This document shows, piece by piece, positions 46,686-56,029 of a stretch of 64,000 nt of DNA. The position numbers and the translations under genes are program-made. The stretch is from assembly GCA_947500575.1 (NCBI GenBank), contig CANMSI010000003.1, forward strand, positions 248,001 to 312,000. Direction: 5' to 3'. The DNA is from an uncultured Flavobacteriaceae bacterium. GTDB lineage: Bacteria > Bacteroidota > Bacteroidia > Flavobacteriales > Flavobacteriaceae. The notes beneath the pieces were generated by a model, which worked only from the letters and a program-made list of their open reading frames with translations, searched no databases and was not told the DNA's origin. Every line of letters starts with the position of its first letter. Positions within the stretch are counted from its first letter, which is position 1.

Positions 46686-47456
46686 ATGAAATTTAATATT
46701 GCATTAATCCAAACCTCCTTGGTTTGGGAAGACGCAAAACAAAATAGAAATATACTTGCTAAGCAAATAGACGGCGTTTCTGATACAATTGATCTGATTG
46801 TGTTGCCAGAAATGTTTACTTCTGGGTTTACAATGACTCCCAAAAATATAGCGCCTGAAGAGGGAAAAAACACACTGGTTTGGATGCAAGAAATTGCAAA
46901 TCAAAAAAAGCTTGCTATTACTGGTAGTGTTCCTTTTTTTGAAGGTGGGAATTACTATAATCGCCTATTTTTTGTGTATCCAGACGGTACGTATGTGTAT
47001 TATGATAAGCGACATACTTTTACGCTGGCAGGAGAAGATAAAATTTATACTGCTGGAAGAAAGCAGGTAATGGCAACGTATAAAAGCTTCTCTTTTTGCC
47101 TTCAAATTTGTTACGATTTAAGATTTCCTGTTTGGGCTAGAAACGTAGCTGATTATGATGCACTTTTATATGTAGCCAATTGGCCAAAACCGAGAATTAC
47201 GGCATGGGACACCCTATTAAAAGCTAGAGCCATTGAGAATATGGCATATTGTATTGGTGTAAATAGGGTGGGAGCAGATATGAATGGGCATCAATATATT
47301 GGTCATTCCGCAGTGTATAATGCCTTGGGAGAGCCCTTGGTTTTTTCTGAAGAAGCCACTATTTTATATGCTAGCTTAGAAAAAGAACACTTAAAAAACA
47401 CGAGGGAGCGTTTAAAATTTTTAGATGATAAGGATGCCTTTACTCTAGTATTGTAA
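46686..47456 (+). CDS. Nitrilase-family amidohydrolase (omega-amidase-like)
   Basis: A 256-residue C-N hydrolase with the full Glu-Lys-Cys triad: E42 in VLPEMFTSGF, K108 in YYDKRHTF and C142 in LQICYDLRFPVWARN. The length and LPEMFTSGF/WPKPRITAWDTLLKARAIEN match the YafV/omega-amidase group, which hydrolyses alpha-ketoglutaramate or related amides as metabolite repair. Cytosolic. It follows the ankyrin gene by 22 bp, and its last 17 bp overlap the convergent Ig-like lipoprotein gene. Confidence 0.9.
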   Translation: MKFNIALIQTSLVWEDAKQNRNILAKQIDGVSDTIDLIVLPEMFTSGFTMTPKNIAPEEGKNTLVWMQEIANQKKLAITGSVPFFEGGNYYNRLFFVYPDGTYVYYDKRHTFTLAGEDKIYTAGRKQVMATYKSFSFCLQICYDLRFPVWARNVADYDALLYVANWPKPRITAWDTLLKARAIENMAYCIGVNRVGADMNGHQYIGHSAVYNALGEPLVFSEEATILYASLEKEHLKNTRERLKFLDDKDAFTLVL

Positions 47457-49050
47457 ACGTTTCTATTTTCTCCCAATTTGCCCTCATTTCAATACTCCCT
47501 GGGTAATAGCTTATTTTTTCTGGCTGTATTTTTTTGAGATAATTTCCAGTATCCCATTTTTTGTTTCCATTGGTATCAAAAATAACCCGTGCAAAGTAAT
47601 TGGCGGGTTCTAAATAGTTAAATTCAAACTGCGTGGGTTCTGTTGCATAGATTTCTCGAATTACATCTCCTGATTCTTCTGTGAGCTGCATTATTAATGG
47701 ATAAGTAACTGCACCCGTAAGTGAAAATCGCAAACTTCCAAAATCAGCCAAACTCGCCGTTGAAAGTCTGTAATTTAAAGTGTCGTTTGTAGCATTATAA
47801 AAATCAGTAATTGCGCCAGGAAGTATATCCATGTAATAGTTAGCGTTTGGTTCCAATTCAAACTCAAAATCCACTTTATTTTTTATGGTATCTAAAGATG
47901 AGGTGAAAGCAATAGCAACGGAATCTTTGTTCAGAATACGCATTTGGGTTGTATCAATCTTTACAATAGGGGTATTAGATCGTATGGAGAATAACTTTTC
48001 AAAGTCTAAAGAACCTCTTTGGTTTGGAGTAAGCACCAAAGAATCTAGGGCTAATTTCCGAACCTTCACAGAAAAAGTATCCACCACATCTAAATTGGCT
48101 TGCGAAACTTTAAAGACAATGGAATCTGTTTCAAAAGGAGTAAACCAATAATTTAGAGTGTCTTTTTCGCGTTCTTTGGTGACCATGGTTCGCACGGTAT
48201 CTGGTAACTTGGTAATTGGAGTAATGGTAGGGGGTTCTTTTCCTTGATACCCAAAAATGATTCTATTTTTACTAGCAAAACTGGGAATGGATGCGCTATA
48301 ATCTGGAATTTCCCGAAACAGATTGAGTAAATAAATAGAATCTGTTGGGAGGGTAATGGTATCTTTTAAAAAGGCGATCTTATCTGTTCGTTGGTCAAAG
48401 GTGTTATTTTTGGCAACATCTGTTAATCCAAACATGGCATATTTCCCTGCTTTAAGGTTTTTAAGTGTAAAAATAGTGGTGCTGTCTAGTGTATTTGTAA
48501 TGTAATTAGGAGGTCTTTTGTATATAGTAGAGTCTGTATAGGCGCTATCAATCTCGTAGAGCATCACACTTATAAACTCATCTGCCTCTCTATTAAAAGC
48601 ATCCTTAACAACCCCAGAAACTTCTAAGGAATCTATATAATCTCCTGTAGAAAACACATAAGTCAAAAAAGAATTTGGATTTCCCTCGTTATTGTCAACA
48701 ATACTCTGCCCAAAATTAAAGGTGTATGTGGTATTTTCTGCAAGGGTGTCTTTAATTACGATCTCTACATACTTTCGGGCAGATCCCTGCGGGGTAATTT
48801 GGGGTAAATATTTTAAAGGGGGAGATATAATCAATTGGTTTTGAACGTCATTTATTTTGATATACTCATCAAAATAGAGTCGAATCTTTTTCGCTTTAAA
48901 GTTGATCGTCATATTCGGTGGCTCTGCCTTTAAAAGTTCTGGAGGAGTTAGATCTTTTGGTCCACCTGTTGGATTTCCTCTTCTGGCACATTGCCAACAA
49001 GCCAATACTATGAAGCATAGAAAAAGAAGTCCAGGAATACGTCGCAACAT
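47440..49050 (-). CDS. SbsA-type Ig-like domain lipoprotein
   Basis: A 536-residue protein with a signal ending ACWQC, giving a lipidated Cys near residue 21. After GGPKDLTPPEL, a sequence often seen in these proteins, an SbsA Ig-like domain follows (about 35-135, KIRLYFDEYIKIND and NTTYTFNFGQSIVD). A carboxypeptidase-like sandwich and further beta-rich regions extend to the end. It is probably surface or periplasmic, with a structural or binding role. No enzymatic motif is seen. Its end overlaps the nitrilase gene by 17 bp. Confidence 0.85.
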   Translation of the reverse strand: MLRRIPGLLFLCFIVLACWQCARRGNPTGGPKDLTPPELLKAEPPNMTINFKAKKIRLYFDEYIKINDVQNQLIISPPLKYLPQITPQGSARKYVEIVIKDTLAENTTYTFNFGQSIVDNNEGNPNSFLTYVFSTGDYIDSLEVSGVVKDAFNREADEFISVMLYEIDSAYTDSTIYKRPPNYITNTLDSTTIFTLKNLKAGKYAMFGLTDVAKNNTFDQRTDKIAFLKDTITLPTDSIYLLNLFREIPDYSASIPSFASKNRIIFGYQGKEPPTITPITKLPDTVRTMVTKEREKDTLNYWFTPFETDSIVFKVSQANLDVVDTFSVKVRKLALDSLVLTPNQRGSLDFEKLFSIRSNTPIVKIDTTQMRILNKDSVAIAFTSSLDTIKNKVDFEFELEPNANYYMDILPGAITDFYNATNDTLNYRLSTASLADFGSLRFSLTGAVTYPLIMQLTEESGDVIREIYATEPTQFEFNYLEPANYFARVIFDTNGNKKWDTGNYLKKIQPEKISYYPGSIEMRANWEKIETFTILE

Positions 49051-49159
49051 AGGGTTTAATAAATCGTTTCGAACAAAGAAACGACTAATTTAAGAAAAAG
49101 CATGTTTAGAAAACCCTAAAAACGCTTGTTTAAATGAATAGGGCATTTGAATAATTGTA

Positions 49160-49864
49160 TTAGGGGACTACCGCCATAGTAGCTATATAAATCTCAACGT
49201 CTGGGGCTTTCAACAAGGCATTAGCACAGGCCTCCAGGGTAGCTCCTGTGGTGAGGACATCGTCTACTAAAAGAATCTTTTTAGCTTGAAGCTGTTTTGT
49301 GTCTACAACCATGAATTGATCTTGATTTTGCTTCCATCGATATAGGCGATTCTTTTGCGTTTGCGTTTTGGTATTTGTAGTTTTAATAAGGGCATTTTTA
49401 ACAAAGGAAGCGCCTAAATTTGCAGCTAAATGTTCCCCAAAGAGATCTACTTGATTGTACCCTCTTTTTCTTAATTTCTTTTTATGTAACGGAACTGGTA
49501 TCACCATATCGATATCTTTTAATATCTCGTTTTCTGCAATATTTTGACCAAACCAATCTCCTAAAAAGGCTCCAATTTGTACTTGATTTTTATATTTTAA
49601 GTAATGAATAAGCTGCTGAACAATGCCATTTTCGGTGTAAAATAAGAACGAATTTGCTTTTTTTATGAGCACTTTTCCGTAAAAAATGCGATCAATTGGG
49701 TTTTCATCGATGAAATTGTACTCGGTGAGTGGTAACTGATTTCGACAAACGGTACAGATTAATCGTTCACCTTTATGCAAATGGGTATTACATCCAAAAC
49801 ACACCTTAGGTACTAGGATTGTGTTGATATCATTTAGTATATTTGACAGCTTAGAATAGTACAA
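49160..49864 (-). CDS. comF: ComF family phosphoribosyltransferase-like protein
   Basis: A 234-residue ComF-like protein. The N-terminal zinc ribbon has C22-x2-C25 and C37-x2-C40 (VCFGC, CTVC). The C-terminal PRTase fold has VIPVPLHKKKLRKRGYNQ and the PRPP loop ILLVDDVLTTGAT. In competent bacteria ComF supports handling of incoming DNA strands; its exact reaction is unknown. The start is a TTG because a stop lies two codons upstream in frame and no ATG precedes the zinc ribbon. Divergent from the coiled-coil gene at 49912. Confidence 0.9.
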   Translation of the reverse strand: MYYSKLSNILNDINTILVPKVCFGCNTHLHKGERLICTVCRNQLPLTEYNFIDENPIDRIFYGKVLIKKANSFLFYTENGIVQQLIHYLKYKNQVQIGAFLGDWFGQNIAENEILKDIDMVIPVPLHKKKLRKRGYNQVDLFGEHLAANLGASFVKNALIKTTNTKTQTQKNRLYRWKQNQDQFMVVDTKQLQAKKILLVDDVLTTGATLEACANALLKAPDVEIYIATMAVVP

Positions 49865-49911
49865 ATCTTATAGAATAAATCGAACCTACTTAATCACCTG
49901 CTTAATTTTAG

Positions 49912-50808
49912 ATGGACGTTCAAGATAACAAATTCAATTATAAAATAATCCTTGCTGCCCTTGCGGCTGTCATATTAGGCATTCTAATTGCCTTTTATTA
50001 TAGTTATGCGCAGTCTAGAGCCCAAATAGATTATTTGGAGGAAGAAAAAGGATTGTTGGTAAAAGATCTTACCTTAATGAAAACAGAGGTAGATCGTTTA
50101 TCAGCACTTAATGAAGTAAATGAAATTGATCTTCAAGATTCGAGATTTAGAGTACAACAGTTATTAGATTCTGTAGGGAGACTTAATTTTAATTTAGATA
50201 AGTTAAGAGAATATAAGACAGAACTTCGCAAATTGGAAACAAGACATGATAGTCTTAAACTTAAGAATAACTTCTTAAAATACAACAATATGTTATTGGC
50301 TGATAAATACGAGGAAGCCAGTAAGATGATGGACGAAATTAGAGGCACTAGTAATTCTTTAGCAGAGGCAGAAGCGATGTTAAGAAAGAAGAATAAGGAG
50401 CTAAGTGCTGAATTGCGCACAAAAACCTATTTAAAACTTCAGAATGGTGAGGGAAGTGGTTTTAGATTGCGAAATGCACGTCCTATCAAAACCAATAAGG
50501 CTTCGATTATTGAAAAACTTCGTGGATGCGTAACCGTTGTGGGGAATCCTAACGTAACCTCACAAGAGAAAGTGGTGTATTTCCAATTCTTAGGACCTAA
50601 CAAAGAGGTGATAGAAGATAATGCCAATACCATCTCGGTTAATGGGAATACCTACAGCAAGAGAGTGGAATTGATCTTTATGGGTCAGGAGGTAAGTGTC
50701 TGTGATGTAATTACAGTACCCTCAGGAGCGCTAGTTCCAGGTACCTATACCTTTAATGTATTTGAAGATGAAAAGTTGCTGTCTTCTTCCGAATTTCAGT
50801 TAAAATAA
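49912..50808 (+). CDS. Membrane-anchored coiled-coil protein of unknown function
   Basis: A 298-residue protein with one N-terminal membrane helix (about 12-32, IILAALAAVILGILIAFYY), no cleavage site, and a long coiled coil (about 35-175). A C-terminal beta-rich domain follows (about 195-298, KLRGCVTVVGNPNVTSQEK and VPSGALVPGTYTFNVFEDEKLL), with two cysteines that could pair. The body should face the periplasm. I recall relatives in flavobacteria with a chromosome-partitioning label, but there is no Walker motif and I do not support that name. glyS follows after 38 bp. Confidence 0.8.
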   Translation: MDVQDNKFNYKIILAALAAVILGILIAFYYSYAQSRAQIDYLEEEKGLLVKDLTLMKTEVDRLSALNEVNEIDLQDSRFRVQQLLDSVGRLNFNLDKLREYKTELRKLETRHDSLKLKNNFLKYNNMLLADKYEEASKMMDEIRGTSNSLAEAEAMLRKKNKELSAELRTKTYLKLQNGEGSGFRLRNARPIKTNKASIIEKLRGCVTVVGNPNVTSQEKVVYFQFLGPNKEVIEDNANTISVNGNTYSKRVELIFMGQEVSVCDVITVPSGALVPGTYTFNVFEDEKLLSSSEFQLK

Positions 50809-50834
50809 ATTACTAATTTTTTAGGGGATTATAC

Positions 50835-50842
50835 TACTTTTG
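50835..50842 (+). promoter_or_regulatory. -7 box for glyS, almost touching the start codon
   Basis: TACTTTTG fits TANNTTTG and ends only 4 bp before the ATG at 50847. Transcription would start at or next to the A of ATG, giving a leaderless or nearly leaderless mRNA. Confidence 0.45.
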
Positions 50843-50846
50843 CCCA

Positions 50847-52391
50847 ATGGCAAAACAAGAAGATAATTTTAAGAAAGTAATTTCCCATGCAAAGGAATAC
50901 GGCTACGTATTTCAATCTAGTGAAATTTATGACGGTCTTAGTGCTGTTTATGATTATGCACAAAATGGTGCGGAGTTAAAAAAGAATATTCGCGAGTATT
51001 GGTGGAAGGCAATGGTGCAAATACATAGTAATATTGTTGGTATTGATGCTGCCATTCTTATGCACCCTACCACCTGGAAAGCATCGGGCCATGTAGATGC
51101 TTTTAATGATCCGCTAATTGACAATAAAGATTCTAAGAAAAGGTATAGAGCAGATGTGCTCATTGAAGACTATGTTGCCAAAATAGAAGGCAAAATAGAA
51201 AAGGAAGTTCAGAAAGCGGCAAAGCGTTTTGGAGATACCTTTGATAAAGAGCAATTCTTAGCAACCAACGGACGTGTTGTAGACTATCAAAAAAAGGCAG
51301 ACACCATTTTAAAACGAATGGGATCATCTTTGGAGAAAGAAGATTTAGCCGATGTAAAGCTTTTAATTGAAGAATTAGGCATTGTTTGCCCCATATCTGG
51401 TTCTAAAAACTGGACAGATGTTAAGCAGTTTAATCTAATGTTTGGCACTAAGTTAGGTGCTTCAGCTGAAAGTGCGATGGACTTATATCTGCGCCCGGAA
51501 ACTGCACAGGGAATCTTTGTTAACTTTTTAAATGTTCAGAAGACTGGGCGAATGAAAATTCCTTTTGGTATTGCTCAGGTTGGGAAAGCGTTTAGAAACG
51601 AGATTGTGGCAAGACAATTCATTTTCCGACAACGGGAGTTTGAACAAATGGAGATGCAATTTTTCATTAGACCTGGCACACAAAAAGAATGGTATGAGAC
51701 CTGGAAAGAGAATCGCATGAAATGGCATTTATCTTTAGGCATGGGAGAAGAAAACTATCGTTTTCATGATCATGATAAATTAGCACATTATGCAGATGCT
51801 GCAGCCGATATAGAATTCAGATTTCCATTCGGTTTTAAAGAATTAGAAGGAATTCATTCTAGAACGGATTTTGATTTAAAAAGCCATGAAGAATATTCCG
51901 GAAAAAAACTTCAATATTTCGATCATGAAATGGAAGAGAGTTATGTTCCATATGTGGTTGAGACTTCTATAGGCTTAGATCGCATGTTTTTGGCTGTTTT
52001 CTCTAATTCTTTAAAGGAAGAGGAGTTAGAAAATGGAACAACACGTACTGTGCTTAAAATACCAGCTGTTTTGGCACCTACCAAAGCTGCTGTATTGCCG
52101 TTGGTTAAAAAAGATGGTTTACCAGATATTGCCCATCAAATTATAGCCGATTTAAAATGGGATTTCAATGTTATCTACGATGAAAAGGATGCCGTAGGTC
52201 GCCGTTATAGAAGACAAGATGCCAATGGAACACCTTTCTGTATTACCGTAGATCATCAGACTATAGAAGATCAAACCGTTACCATTCGTCATAGAGACTC
52301 AATGGAACAAGAACGTGTTGCCATTAACGAAGTAAAAGGAATTATCGCGGCTGCGGTGGATATGAAATCCTGGTTGCAAAAAATGTCTTAG
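50847..52391 (+). CDS. glyS: Glycine--tRNA ligase, single-chain alpha2 type
   Basis: A 514-residue class II synthetase of the eukaryote/archaea-like single-polypeptide type, not the alpha-beta type of E. coli. The N-terminal VISHAKEYGYVFQSSEIYDGLSAVYDY, motif 2 (GKAFRNEIVARQFIFRQREFEQMEMQFF) and motif 3 (SIGLDRMFLAVF) are present. A C-terminal anticodon-binding domain follows (about 405-500). It charges tRNA-Gly in the cytosol. The ATG fits the known N-terminus, even though a -7 box lies just before it. It converges on the TonB receptor gene at 52408. Confidence 0.95.
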   Translation: MAKQEDNFKKVISHAKEYGYVFQSSEIYDGLSAVYDYAQNGAELKKNIREYWWKAMVQIHSNIVGIDAAILMHPTTWKASGHVDAFNDPLIDNKDSKKRYRADVLIEDYVAKIEGKIEKEVQKAAKRFGDTFDKEQFLATNGRVVDYQKKADTILKRMGSSLEKEDLADVKLLIEELGIVCPISGSKNWTDVKQFNLMFGTKLGASAESAMDLYLRPETAQGIFVNFLNVQKTGRMKIPFGIAQVGKAFRNEIVARQFIFRQREFEQMEMQFFIRPGTQKEWYETWKENRMKWHLSLGMGEENYRFHDHDKLAHYADAAADIEFRFPFGFKELEGIHSRTDFDLKSHEEYSGKKLQYFDHEMEESYVPYVVETSIGLDRMFLAVFSNSLKEEELENGTTRTVLKIPAVLAPTKAAVLPLVKKDGLPDIAHQIIADLKWDFNVIYDEKDAVGRRYRRQDANGTPFCITVDHQTIEDQTVTIRHRDSMEQERVAINEVKGIIAAAVDMKSWLQKMS

Positions 52392-52407
52392 AAATACCTT
52401 GGTTAAT

Positions 52408-54486
52408 TTATAATTGATATCTCAATTGCAAACCTCCATAGTAATTTCTTCCATTTCCGGGATAGAAATATCTAGGTTCGGAACCCCCAAAACTTCTGGC
52501 ATTGATAAGAACAGATTGGGCATAGGTGGTATCAAATACATTGTCTACTCCCAAATCTATTCCCAGATGTAATTTGTTGGAAAGTTGTTTGCGATAGCCA
52601 AGACGTGTTCTAAATACGGAAAAAGATGCACTAGAGAGGGAGTTTGCATCGGTTAAGGGAATTTCATCAACATATTGCTGCGTGGCATTCCAATAAAAGC
52701 CAGCAGTACTTTTTACTTGTACACCAAGTTGTAATCTATTTTTTGGTACCCCTGTAAGAGGGTTTCCAGAAAAGTCATTGTCGCCATCTATAAATTCTAC
52801 AAAACTATGATCACTCAAGGTATAGCTTATAAATGGGCTTAATTGTACGTTTGGTGAAATAGAAAACTTGTAATTGATATCTAATTCTACTCCTTGATGC
52901 CGGGTGCTACCCGCATTTTTTCCAATAAACTGATCTTCCCCTACGCGTTGTGCTACCAGTAAATTTTTAATATTCATTCGGTACAAAGCAACACCAATTT
53001 GTAAGTTGTTTTGTGCCAAATATACATTCGTTCCAATCTCATAATTGACTCCAGTCTCTTGCTGTATATCAGGATTAATAACCCCATCTGGAGTTAAGGT
53101 TTCTTCTAGATTAGGATTTGAAAATCCTCTGCTAATGTTTCCGTAGATGGTATTTGCTAAGCCAAATTCATAGACCGCAGTAAGACTTGGTAAAAGAATG
53201 GCTTTAAAATCTCGTTGTGCATTTCTATTCGTTGAGCCCGTATTAAACAAATCTCTAAAATCGTAATGTGTTTGGTTGAGCGCTAAGCCCGCTTGGACCT
53301 CAAATCTTTCGAATACTGGAAGAGTAAGTGTACTAAAAGCATTGAATTGTCTTCTAAACTCTTTGTTATCGCTAAGCGCATCTCCTTGAAGACTTCCATT
53401 TCCATTGTTGTCTGCAAATAAATTTTGAAAAGTACCCCAATTGTACTCATCTCTATAAAATTCTGCTCCAAAAGAATATTCAGTCTTTTTGTTGCCCAGA
53501 CTAAAATTTCCCAGAAAACGTGTCCTAAATCCGTACCCATTGGTGAACTCGTCCAATATGTTAAAAGGTCTGGGTTCGTAATGATCTAGATAGGTATAAA
53601 AAATACTACTTGTATTACTGAGGCTTTCATTAAATTGATGCGTGTAATAGAGTCCAATGAGCGTATACTTATTTGCTTCAAAACCTTGCGCAGCTAACCA
53701 ATTTGTAGCTGCTTGCCTGGGGTTTTCATCAAAATCAGATTGACTAATGGTACTTGGAATTTGGGCAGTATAATCAATATAATTTACTAAAAAACCTACG
53801 CTACTACTTCTATTAATTTTAAAAGAAGTGTTTAGTAAAATACCATCCCTATCAAAACTATTATTTTCTCGATAACCTTCTGTTTCTAAGTGGTTGTAGT
53901 GCAGTTCCAAGGAAAAGTTGTCTTCATGATGAATAAACCCTAGGTTGTTTTTTAAAAGCTTGTAAGACCCTAGGGTGAATGAATTTGTAAAGCCTGTAAA
54001 ACTAGATTGTTCTTGTTTAGATTTTAGGAGAATTGCACCTCCCAAATTGCCGCCAAAAGCTGTTCCTTTTGGACCTTTAATCACCTCAATAGAGTTGAGA
54101 TTTTCTAGATCAAATGCTTCCAAGGTTGATGATCCCGTGCCATTGGTTATTGGAATTTCATTATAATAGAGGCGCAGTTTATCTGTACCAAAAGGAGTTC
54201 TAGCTCCCACACCTCTTATGGTAATTCTATTTGTATTGAGCGCTCCGGATAAGGCGTATACTCCCGAAATTTGATTAATAGATGAGATCACATCTAAAGG
54301 ACTGTAATTCTGAAAAGTAGTGTTGCCAATAACGCTAGAGGGGGTTATCCCAGAAACATTACTGGTTTTAATAGCATCCCAAATAATAACCTCTTCTAGT
54401 TGGGTAACAGAATCTTTTTTAACCTCCTGAGCAAAGGAAAATAGGGTTAAAAGGAAGAATGCAGGGAAAAGAAAGCGAATTTTCAT
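52408..54486 (-). CDS. TonB-dependent receptor
   Basis: A receptor of about 692 residues without the carboxypeptidase-like domain of the other three. The signal peptide (MKIRFLFPAFFLLTLFSFAQ) is followed by a TonB-box-like EEVIIWDA and a plug at about 50-165 (ITIRGVGARTPFGTDKLRLYYNEIPITNG, AFGGNLGGAILL). The barrel ends in GGLQLRYQL. An ATG two codons upstream (54492) is also possible. The shape fits iron-chelate-type receptors (FecA-like), but no iron regulator or transport gene is adjacent, so the ligand is unknown. A small outer-membrane barrel gene lies just upstream on the same strand. Confidence 0.88.
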   Translation of the reverse strand: MKIRFLFPAFFLLTLFSFAQEVKKDSVTQLEEVIIWDAIKTSNVSGITPSSVIGNTTFQNYSPLDVISSINQISGVYALSGALNTNRITIRGVGARTPFGTDKLRLYYNEIPITNGTGSSTLEAFDLENLNSIEVIKGPKGTAFGGNLGGAILLKSKQEQSSFTGFTNSFTLGSYKLLKNNLGFIHHEDNFSLELHYNHLETEGYRENNSFDRDGILLNTSFKINRSSSVGFLVNYIDYTAQIPSTISQSDFDENPRQAATNWLAAQGFEANKYTLIGLYYTHQFNESLSNTSSIFYTYLDHYEPRPFNILDEFTNGYGFRTRFLGNFSLGNKKTEYSFGAEFYRDEYNWGTFQNLFADNNGNGSLQGDALSDNKEFRRQFNAFSTLTLPVFERFEVQAGLALNQTHYDFRDLFNTGSTNRNAQRDFKAILLPSLTAVYEFGLANTIYGNISRGFSNPNLEETLTPDGVINPDIQQETGVNYEIGTNVYLAQNNLQIGVALYRMNIKNLLVAQRVGEDQFIGKNAGSTRHQGVELDINYKFSISPNVQLSPFISYTLSDHSFVEFIDGDNDFSGNPLTGVPKNRLQLGVQVKSTAGFYWNATQQYVDEIPLTDANSLSSASFSVFRTRLGYRKQLSNKLHLGIDLGVDNVFDTTYAQSVLINARSFGGSEPRYFYPGNGRNYYGGLQLRYQL

Positions 54487-54504
54487 TAGCATATAGTATG
54501 CCTA

Positions 54505-54533
54505 CAAAATTAAGCATTAAAAGCGGAAACCAA
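54505..54533 (-). promoter_or_regulatory. Promoter of the TonB receptor gene at 52408
   Basis: On the minus strand TTG (54533-54531), an 18-bp spacer and TAATTTTG (54512-54505) fit the Bacteroidota elements. The upstream element lies inside the end of the preceding gene. Confidence 0.5.
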
Positions 54534-55035
54534 TGGAAAAAGCAACACGCCCTGTAAAGGCATCCTGGAACACTTCTGGATTTATATTCCGTGCCAGTCC
54601 ACCGCTTATTTCCAAACTAAAACGTTCACTTCTGGTGACCCATTTTTGGCCTACACCAATACCTAAAGCAAGCGTACTAAAGTCATTATTTATAGAAAGA
54701 TTATCTGTTTGTTGTGTTTCAATTTCACCGGTGTAGTAAAGACCAAAAGCTTCTGCAAAGAAGCCATCCCTTGGACCATACCCAAAGTACGCTCTAAAAT
54801 TGGGGCCAATACCAAAGTTGCCATTATAGTCGGTTGCTGTATCATCAAAATATACTGTTCCCCCAATACTAGTATCATCACTCAAAAAATGTTCATAGGA
54901 AATATCTACGGTAGTAGTTGCTAAAAAGAGTCCAATGTTAAATCGAAGTTCTTGATCGGTTTGAAATTGTGGATACGCCTGCCCATAGCTTATAATACTG
55001 CTTAATAACAAGGCACCAAAGAGTAACTTTTTCAT
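54517..55035 (-). CDS. Small outer-membrane beta-barrel protein
   Basis: A 172-residue protein. The ATG at 55035 gives a signal peptide (MKKLLFGALLLSSIISYGQ), which the longer frame from 55080 would hide. The mature part alternates short amphipathic strands with Gly-rich turns (LRFNIGLFLATTTVDISYEHFL, FGIGPNFRAYFGYGP, ALGIGVGQKW) and ends in a terminal Phe (AFSIGFRF), as outer-membrane barrels do. Eight strands would fit the size. It may be DUF3575-like, but I am not sure. The function is unknown. Confidence 0.75.
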   Translation of the reverse strand: MKKLLFGALLLSSIISYGQAYPQFQTDQELRFNIGLFLATTTVDISYEHFLSDDTSIGGTVYFDDTATDYNGNFGIGPNFRAYFGYGPRDGFFAEAFGLYYTGEIETQQTDNLSINNDFSTLALGIGVGQKWVTRSERFSLEISGGLARNINPEVFQDAFTGRVAFSIGFRF

Positions 55036-55185
55036 TTGTCTTGGTTTAAAACACTTAGCCAAAGGCAAATAGCGTTCCAAAGTCTAAAATGTAGGTTTTA
55101 GAAGGAGATATAACTACAAAAAGAATTATTGTTTGTATTCCGTTCTTAAAGGAAACATTGTTATTTTTAAACAAAATTTTATGAA

Positions 55186-55947
55186 ATGAAAATAGCTTCC
55201 TATAACGTCAATGGTATCCGCGCAGCAGTTAAAAAAGGATTTGTAGAATGGTTAGAAAGCGTTGGTCCAGATGTAATTTGCTTACAAGAAATAAAGGCTA
55301 ATGAGGACCAATTGGATCTTTCCCTTTTTGAGAATGCAGGGTACTCCTATAATTATTGGTATAGCGCACAAAAGAAAGGCTATAGTGGGGTTGCTATTTT
55401 GTCTAAAACCAAACCTGATCACATAGAGTTTGGTACTGGCATAGACTATATGGATTTTGAGGGAAGAAATATTCGGGCAGATTTTAATGGTGTTTCTGTA
55501 ATGAGCATGTACCTTCCTTCTGCCTCCAATATGGATCGATTGGAGTTTAAATTAAAATATATGGACGATCTCCATACCTATATCAACCAATTGAAGAAAG
55601 ACTATCCTAACCTAGTGATATGTGGAGATTATAATATTTGTCATCAAGCGATTGATATTCATGATCCTGTTCGGAATAAAAATGTTTCTGGATTTTTACC
55701 TGTGGAACGCGAGTGGATTGGAAAATTCATGGAAAGTGGTTTTATAGATAGTTTTAGACACTTTAATAAAGAACCCGATAACTATACTTGGTGGAGTTAT
55801 CGTGCAAATTCCAGAGCCAATAATAAAGGTTGGCGTTTAGATTATGGAATGGTTAGTGAAACTTTAGAAAGTCGCCTAAAGCGAGCCGTTATTCTATCTG
55901 AAGCGAAGCATAGTGATCATTGTCCTATACTCATAGAATTAGATTAA
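55186..55947 (+). CDS. xth: Exodeoxyribonuclease III
   Basis: A 253-residue member of the ExoIII/AP-endonuclease family. SYNVNGIRA, LQEIKAN (metal Glu34), CGDYNICHQAIDIHDP and the final SDHCPI supply the active-site residues. No signal peptide is present, in contrast to the exported relative at 38322. It repairs abasic sites and trims 3' ends in DNA. An out-of-frame ATGAAATGA lies directly over the start (55181-55189), so the upstream ATG would encode only two residues. It converges on the giant adhesin gene. Confidence 0.94.
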   Translation: MKIASYNVNGIRAAVKKGFVEWLESVGPDVICLQEIKANEDQLDLSLFENAGYSYNYWYSAQKKGYSGVAILSKTKPDHIEFGTGIDYMDFEGRNIRADFNGVSVMSMYLPSASNMDRLEFKLKYMDDLHTYINQLKKDYPNLVICGDYNICHQAIDIHDPVRNKNVSGFLPVEREWIGKFMESGFIDSFRHFNKEPDNYTWWSYRANSRANNKGWRLDYGMVSETLESRLKRAVILSEAKHSDHCPILIELD

Positions 55948-55961
55948 AAATTTAAAAATAC

Positions 55962-56016
55962 ACTTGTGCTAAGGAGTAAGTGAGATCCAATAGGGATCTA
56001 GTTCCTTAGCACAAGT
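55962..56016. terminator. Two-tier hairpin between xth and the giant adhesin gene
   Basis: A perfect 14-bp outer stem pairs 55962-55975 (ACTTGTGCTAAGGA) with 56003-56016. An inner 6-bp stem (55983-55988 with 55994-55999) sits within it. The minus-strand side leads into a T-rich tract, so it is most likely the adhesin gene's terminator and perhaps works both ways. Confidence 0.6.
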
Positions 56017-56029
56017 ATATGTTCTGTTG

